From the IMG/VR virus record IMGVR_UViG_3300033551_000257, positions 1-41,776 of that record: a stretch of DNA of 41,776 nt; one strand, written 5' to 3'. How positions within the stretch are numbered: the first letter of the stretch is position 1; the number at the start of each line of letters is the position of its first letter. Below the pieces are notes generated by a model. It was given only the letters and a program-made list of their open reading frames with translations, did no database searches and had not been told where the DNA came from. This DNA is from a virus. Both the position numbers and the translations under genes were made by a program. Shown here piece by piece: positions 39,560 through 41,776 of this stretch.

Positions 39560-39649
39560 CTGACTCCTCTCCTTGATTTGGTTGATGTCTTTCCGGCGCC
39601 AAGCGATCCGGAGTAGCGACGCTTCGAGCAGCTGCTCGAGGTCGGACAC

Positions 39650-40042
39650 TCACCAGTTCTCCAGCGCCGACGTCCCGCAGCACTCCTCGGTGAACCACTC
39701 GCCGCCACCGTCGCAGTTGTCGGTGTAGACCATCAGATACTTCGGCTTCGTCTCGCCGCAGCCGCACGCGCACTCGGTCGGCGCCTGGCACTTCAGGCAC
39801 ACCTGACGGAACCGGTCCGCCTTCACCTCGAGCATGTCACCATGCCTGTCGCCGCACCGTTCACAGCAGGCCTGGCAGTCCCGGTCGCTGCACTCGGGGC
39901 AGACGTAGCCGCGCAGGTTCGCCAGCTGCTCGTTCGTGAGCGCGACGAGGCGACTCACATCCGCCCGGCGCAGGTCGTTCTCATGGTCGTACGGCCGTTC
40001 GGCGAAGGCTTGGATGAGGTCGTAGGGGATGTAGTGGGCCAT
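39650..40042 (-). CDS. Multi-zinc-ribbon-like protein, 130 aa
   Basis: ATG at 40042 with a strong AGGAGG eight bases ahead. At least fourteen cysteines: YVCPECSDRDCQACCERCGD, VCLKCQAPTECACGCGE, DNCDGGGEWFTEECCG. These look like three zinc-ribbon or treble-clef sites. The N-terminus (YIPYDLIQAFAERPYDHEN) is probably helical. The role is unknown; many small phage zinc proteins bind DNA or host proteins. TGATG overlap with the gene upstream. Confidence 0.7.
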   Translation of the reverse strand: MAHYIPYDLIQAFAERPYDHENDLRRADVSRLVALTNEQLANLRGYVCPECSDRDCQACCERCGDRHGDMLEVKADRFRQVCLKCQAPTECACGCGETKPKYLMVYTDNCDGGGEWFTEECCGTSALENW

Positions 40043-40227
40043 CAGCGGAACCTCCTGTAGCGAACGATGCGGAAGTCCCAGTACTTGTTGCCGCAGGCGG
40101 CTAGCTTCTCTCGTGCGGCAGACAGCGACTTGCTCGGCTGCAAATCGGACAGTCGCCACCCGCGCGGGATGCCGCTGTCGTTCAGCTTGTTCGGCCGCTC
40201 CTCGATGACGTACAGGTTCGCGCTCAT
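40042..40227 (-). CDS. Small hypothetical protein, 61 aa
   Basis: ATG at 40227 overlaps the stop of the gene before it (ATGA), and its TGA overlaps the ATG of the zinc-ribbon gene. Sequence: SANLYVIEERPNKLNDSGIPRGWRL, then KSLSAAREKLAACGN, ending in a basic YRRFR. No motif is recognised. The translation coupling and position in the left operon are the reasons for calling it. Confidence 0.55.
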   Translation of the reverse strand: MSANLYVIEERPNKLNDSGIPRGWRLSDLQPSKSLSAAREKLAACGNKYWDFRIVRYRRFR

Positions 40228-40463
40228 TCGGCAGCCTCCATCGCCGGCGCCGGAATCGTCGGCCTCTCCTCGTTGATGAAGCTCTCCTCCTGCTCCGCCC
40301 AGCACGCCGCGAGCCGATGCGCTTCGTCCCAGTCGGCGTGTTTGACGGTGTGCGTGATGTCCCACGACTTCTTCAGCGCCGTGATGTGCCAGGTGTTGAA
40401 CGCGGCTGACCAGTAGGGGACGAAGTGCCAGCCCTTCTTTACCAGCGCGGGAACAGCGCTCAT
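40224..40463 (-). CDS. Small hypothetical protein, 79 aa
   Basis: ATG at 40463, overlapping the stop of the first left-operon gene (ATGA). Tryptophan-rich centre (KKGWHFVPYWSAAFNTWHITALKKSW) then HADWDEAHRLAACWAEQEESF. Compact alpha/beta appearance. No family is recognised. It is coupled downstream by ATGA. Confidence 0.55.
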   Translation of the reverse strand: MSAVPALVKKGWHFVPYWSAAFNTWHITALKKSWDITHTVKHADWDEAHRLAACWAEQEESFINEERPTIPAPAMEAAE

Positions 40464-40636
40464 TTGTTCCCTCCCGCCGCCCTCGGCAGCAGTTCGAGCA
40501 GCTCGCGGCACTTGGCCAACGGACGAGCTTGCCGGTCGACGATGCGGCTCAACTCGTCGGCGTCGGCGCCTTCCGCTTCGATGGGCTGCTGCTCGTCGGT
40601 CTCCTCGAACGCGATGATCAGGAATCGGCGTGTCAT
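40460..40636 (-). CDS. First gene of the left operon, small protein, 58 aa
   Basis: ATG at 40636 with GGAGGAG five to seven bases ahead, the strongest ribosome site in this operon. The protein starts TRRFLIIAFEETDEQQ and ends in a helix with LAKCRELLELLPRAAGG. No family is recognised. It lies about 97 bases downstream of the left promoter and is the first gene it would drive, the position of lambda N, but there is no arginine-rich motif to suggest antitermination. Confidence 0.6.
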   Translation of the reverse strand: MTRRFLIIAFEETDEQQPIEAEGADADELSRIVDRQARPLAKCRELLELLPRAAGGNK

Positions 40637-40732
40637 TGTGCTCCTCCAGCCCCGCCGTCCCGAGCCGGACCGCAACGCGGCAGGGAGGGGAGTTGCCTGG
40701 CGCTGCGGGCCCGCTCGGAACGGTGAGCCAAC

Positions 40733-40768
40733 GGTTAGAGCTGTAACCTGAGTTAGCGCGCTAATCAA
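40733..40768 (-). promoter_or_regulatory. PL: Left early promoter with two operators
   Basis: On the minus strand TTGATT (40768-40763), a 17-base spacer and TACAGC (40745-40740) form a promoter for the left operon. Two 16-bp inverted repeats cover it: GGTTAG-AGCT-GTAACC at 40733-40748 over the -10 and start, and AGTTAG-CGCG-CTAATC at 40751-40766 over the -35 and spacer, 18 bp centre to centre. The same elements occur at the right promoter (41496-41531); the two 36-bp stretches agree at 28 positions. Repressor control of both is the natural reading. Confidence 0.75.
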
Positions 40769-40988
40769 GTCCCTTGATACAGAAATCGACCCGTCTCATT
40801 CTGGGCCCCTCACACACGCCTATTGCGCTGTTGCTGTTCGCCTCAGTAGGGTGGCCGGTCCAATGGTCGGGATCATTGAGCCGGGGCGGCTCGTTCTCTT
40901 CCGACGCATCGCGGGGCACCTAGTCCCCTGGCGCGTTATTGAAGGGGACGCGGCAAAGCTACAGGTGGCACTGGCGGCTGCTCGCGAT
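40769..40988. other. Region between left promoter and repressor end; no supported gene
   Basis: Two hundred and twenty bases with no supported gene. A plus-strand frame opens at GTG 40851 and begins with VGIIEPGRLVLFRRIAGHLVPWRVI, but it continues antisense through the repressor gene to 41252 and has no ribosome site, so it is not called. The stretch should hold the 3' end of the repressor mRNA. No clear T-tailed hairpin is seen. Confidence 0.4.
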
Positions 40989-41438
40989 CTAACGGTCGCG
41001 GCGGGGGAGGTCGGAGGATGGGCGAATGCGCTCCGCCTCGGCCTCGATCCGACGGAACCAATAGATCGCCGGGGGGTCGTCGTCCCGCTTTTCTCGCATC
41101 ACGGCTTGGATAGCGGCGGCGGGGAAGTCGAGCTTGCGCGCGGCATCAACGGCCCTGGCCCTCGCCGGGTAGATGTCGACCGGGAGAGCGGAGTCTTCCG
41201 CACTGGCGTTCCCGACGAGCTCGGCGAGGCTGATGCCGAGGGCTCCAGCTAGGGCCTCTGCAGTGCTCTGGCGGAAAGTGGCCTTGGAATCTCGCTCGGC
41301 TCGGCTAATGAAATTCGCCAACCACTGGGGTGACAGCCCGGCAGCGAGGGCCATCTCTTTTTCGCTGCTGTAGAGGCCGCTTTTGATGGCCTCCTGCACC
41401 AGGCGGCGGACTCGGTGAGCGAGAATTTCGCGCGGCAT
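40989..41438 (-). CDS. CI-like lysogeny repressor, 149 aa
   Basis: Leftward gene, divergent from the Cro-like gene. An N-terminal helix-turn-helix is visible at about residues 24-45 (SSEKEMALAAGLSPQWLANFI), then a helix with TAEALAGALGISLAEL. The C-terminal 70 residues are not an S24 peptidase (no Ser-Lys self-cleavage pattern), so it should not be cleaved the way lambda CI is. The ATG at 41438 is chosen because an operator lies at 41454-41469, upstream of it; a GTG at 41495 would give 168 aa with that operator inside the gene. No ribosome site precedes either start. It should bind the five operators listed here. Confidence 0.78.
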   Translation of the reverse strand: MPREILAHRVRRLVQEAIKSGLYSSEKEMALAAGLSPQWLANFISRAERDSKATFRQSTAEALAGALGISLAELVGNASAEDSALPVDIYPARARAVDAARKLDFPAAAIQAVMREKRDDDPPAIYWFRRIEAEAERIRPSSDLPRRDR

Positions 41439-41453
41439 TTCGTAAACGATGCC

Positions 41454-41469
41454 GCTTAGTTGGCTAACC
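41454..41469. promoter_or_regulatory. Operator near the repressor start
   Basis: GCTTAG-TTGG-CTAACC is a 16-bp inverted repeat with the same half-sites as the paired operators. Its centre is 44 bp from the middle operator of the right promoter. It lies just upstream of the chosen repressor start, where it could autoregulate repressor synthesis, like OR3 in lambda. Confidence 0.6.
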
Positions 41470-41495
41470 GTGAAAGGGGTGCCGGTGTTCAGCAC

Positions 41496-41531
41496 TTGAT
41501 TACGCCGCTAACCCCGGTTACAACCGTAACC
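41496..41531 (+). promoter_or_regulatory. PR: Right early promoter with two operators
   Basis: TTGATT (41496-41501), a 17-base spacer and TACAAC (41519-41524) point to the Cro-like gene. Operators GATTAC-GCCG-CTAACC (41498-41513) and GGTTAC-AACC-GTAACC (41516-41531, perfect 6-bp arms) cover it, 18 bp centre to centre. The start site should fall at about 41531-41535 and the Cro ATG is at 41535, so the transcript would have almost no leader. Layout is the mirror of the left promoter. Confidence 0.75.
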
Positions 41532-41534
41532 CGG

Positions 41535-41776
41535 ATGACCCCGATTGAGCGAGTGAGGTACGCGCGGAAGAAGCGCGGCCTCGGGCAAAAGGCGCTGAGT
41601 GAGTCCGCTGGTCTCTCTAACGCCTACGTGACGCATCTCGAGCGCTCGTTGGACCCTGACCGGTCCGAGGGCACCGCGACCATCGAAAGCCCGTCCCTGG
41701 TCGTCCTGGAGCAGCTGGCGAATGCTTTGCGCGTGCCTGCGGCGTGGCTGGTCCTCGGCGTCGAGCCTGAGCCCGA
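41535..41776 (+). CDS. Cro-like regulator, 5' part (continues at base 1 in the circle)
   Basis: The ATG at 41535 opens MTPIERVRYARKKRGLG and runs off the window end in frame; through the 237-base overlap it continues as the gene ending at 277, for 93 residues in all. This copy supplies the true start, which is missing from the other end. No ribosome site precedes the ATG, and the right promoter's predicted start lies within about 5 bases of it, so translation may be leaderless. Confidence 0.83.
   Translation, partial: MTPIERVRYARKKRGLGQKALSESAGLSNAYVTHLERSLDPDRSEGTATIESPSLVVLEQLANALRVPAAWLVLGVEPEP
41540..41776. repeat. Terminal direct repeat, right copy (matches 1-237)
   Basis: Second copy of the 237-base overlap; the only difference is T at 41649 for C at 110. 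The mismatch suggests either a mixed population or a sequencing error. Circular closure at this point preserves the reading frame of the Cro-like gene exactly, which supports the closure. Confidence 0.9.

Noticed and set aside
40851-41252. Plus-strand open frame antisense to the repressor
   Set aside because: The first 45 codons read plausibly, but there is no ribosome site and the frame continues through the repressor HTH-coding strand, so a shadow is more likely.
1-41776. CRISPR array, diversity-generating retroelement or insertion sequence
   Set aside because: No regularly spaced repeats, no reverse transcriptase or template/variable repeat pair and no transposase were seen.

Overview
The window is the genome of a temperate, short-tailed (podovirus-type) bacteriophage, close to complete. 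Its last 237 bases repeat the first 237 with one silent mismatch, so the map closes into a circle of about 41,539 bp. Composition is uniformly GC-rich. No host gene array is present, so the host is inferred. A decayed lipoprotein gene with a Cys-Gly-Gly-Asp-Asp mature start and scattered cysteines looks like lipoproteins common in Myxococcota and relatives, and the attachment site is the 3' half of a tRNA-Thr(CGU) gene. Both point to a GC-rich Gram-negative host, but neither proves it.

Layout. (1) Control region, about 40.7-41.8 kb and 0-1 kb: a leftward repressor gene and a rightward Cro-like gene diverge from a switch, and matching left and right promoters are covered by 16-bp inverted-repeat operators. 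(2) Right early operon, 0-3.8 kb: small regulators, a membrane peptide, tyrosine integrase with attP buried in its 3' end, VRR-NUC nuclease, zinc-knuckle protein and replication initiator. (3) Glycan cassette, 3.8-12.9 kb: glycosyltransferases (one a GT2-TPR-GT4 fusion), three methyltransferases, a cupin, an RmlB-like dehydratase and an HNH endonuclease, joined by ATGA/GTGA overlaps. (4) Boundary, 12.9-13.4 kb: the broken lipoprotein gene on the opposite strand, divergent promoter candidates and repeated motifs. (5) Packaging and head, 13.4-22.9 kb: small terminase, a GroES-like co-chaperonin, large terminase, portal, scaffold, capsid and head-tail connector genes. (6) Tail and internal virion proteins, 22.9-35.1 kb: a pectate-lyase-fold spike, a large tail protein and three putative ejection proteins. 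There is no tape-measure or tail-tube gene, hence the podovirus call. (7) Lysis, 35.1-36.4 kb. (8) Left operon, 36.4-40.6 kb on the minus strand: a PD-(D/E)XK exonuclease, a likely ssDNA-binding partner, a SLOG protein, a ribbon-helix-helix protein and many small cysteine-rich proteins.

How it fits together. CI-like repressor should bind five related operators and shut both the right promoter (cro, integrase, replication, glycan genes) and the left promoter (recombination genes). attP lies inside the right operon, between the promoter and the replication and glycan genes. Integration should therefore cut that operon: the prophage keeps promoter-cro-int together but moves replication, glycan and virion genes to its other end. 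Excision would have to come before replication, and the glycan cassette would be read mainly in lytic growth. That argues for modification of virions or of the envelope of infected cells more than for classical lysogenic conversion.

The most notable points are the attP-split operon, the nine-kilobase sugar cassette, the GroES homologue between the terminase genes, and the twin operator/promoter pairs.
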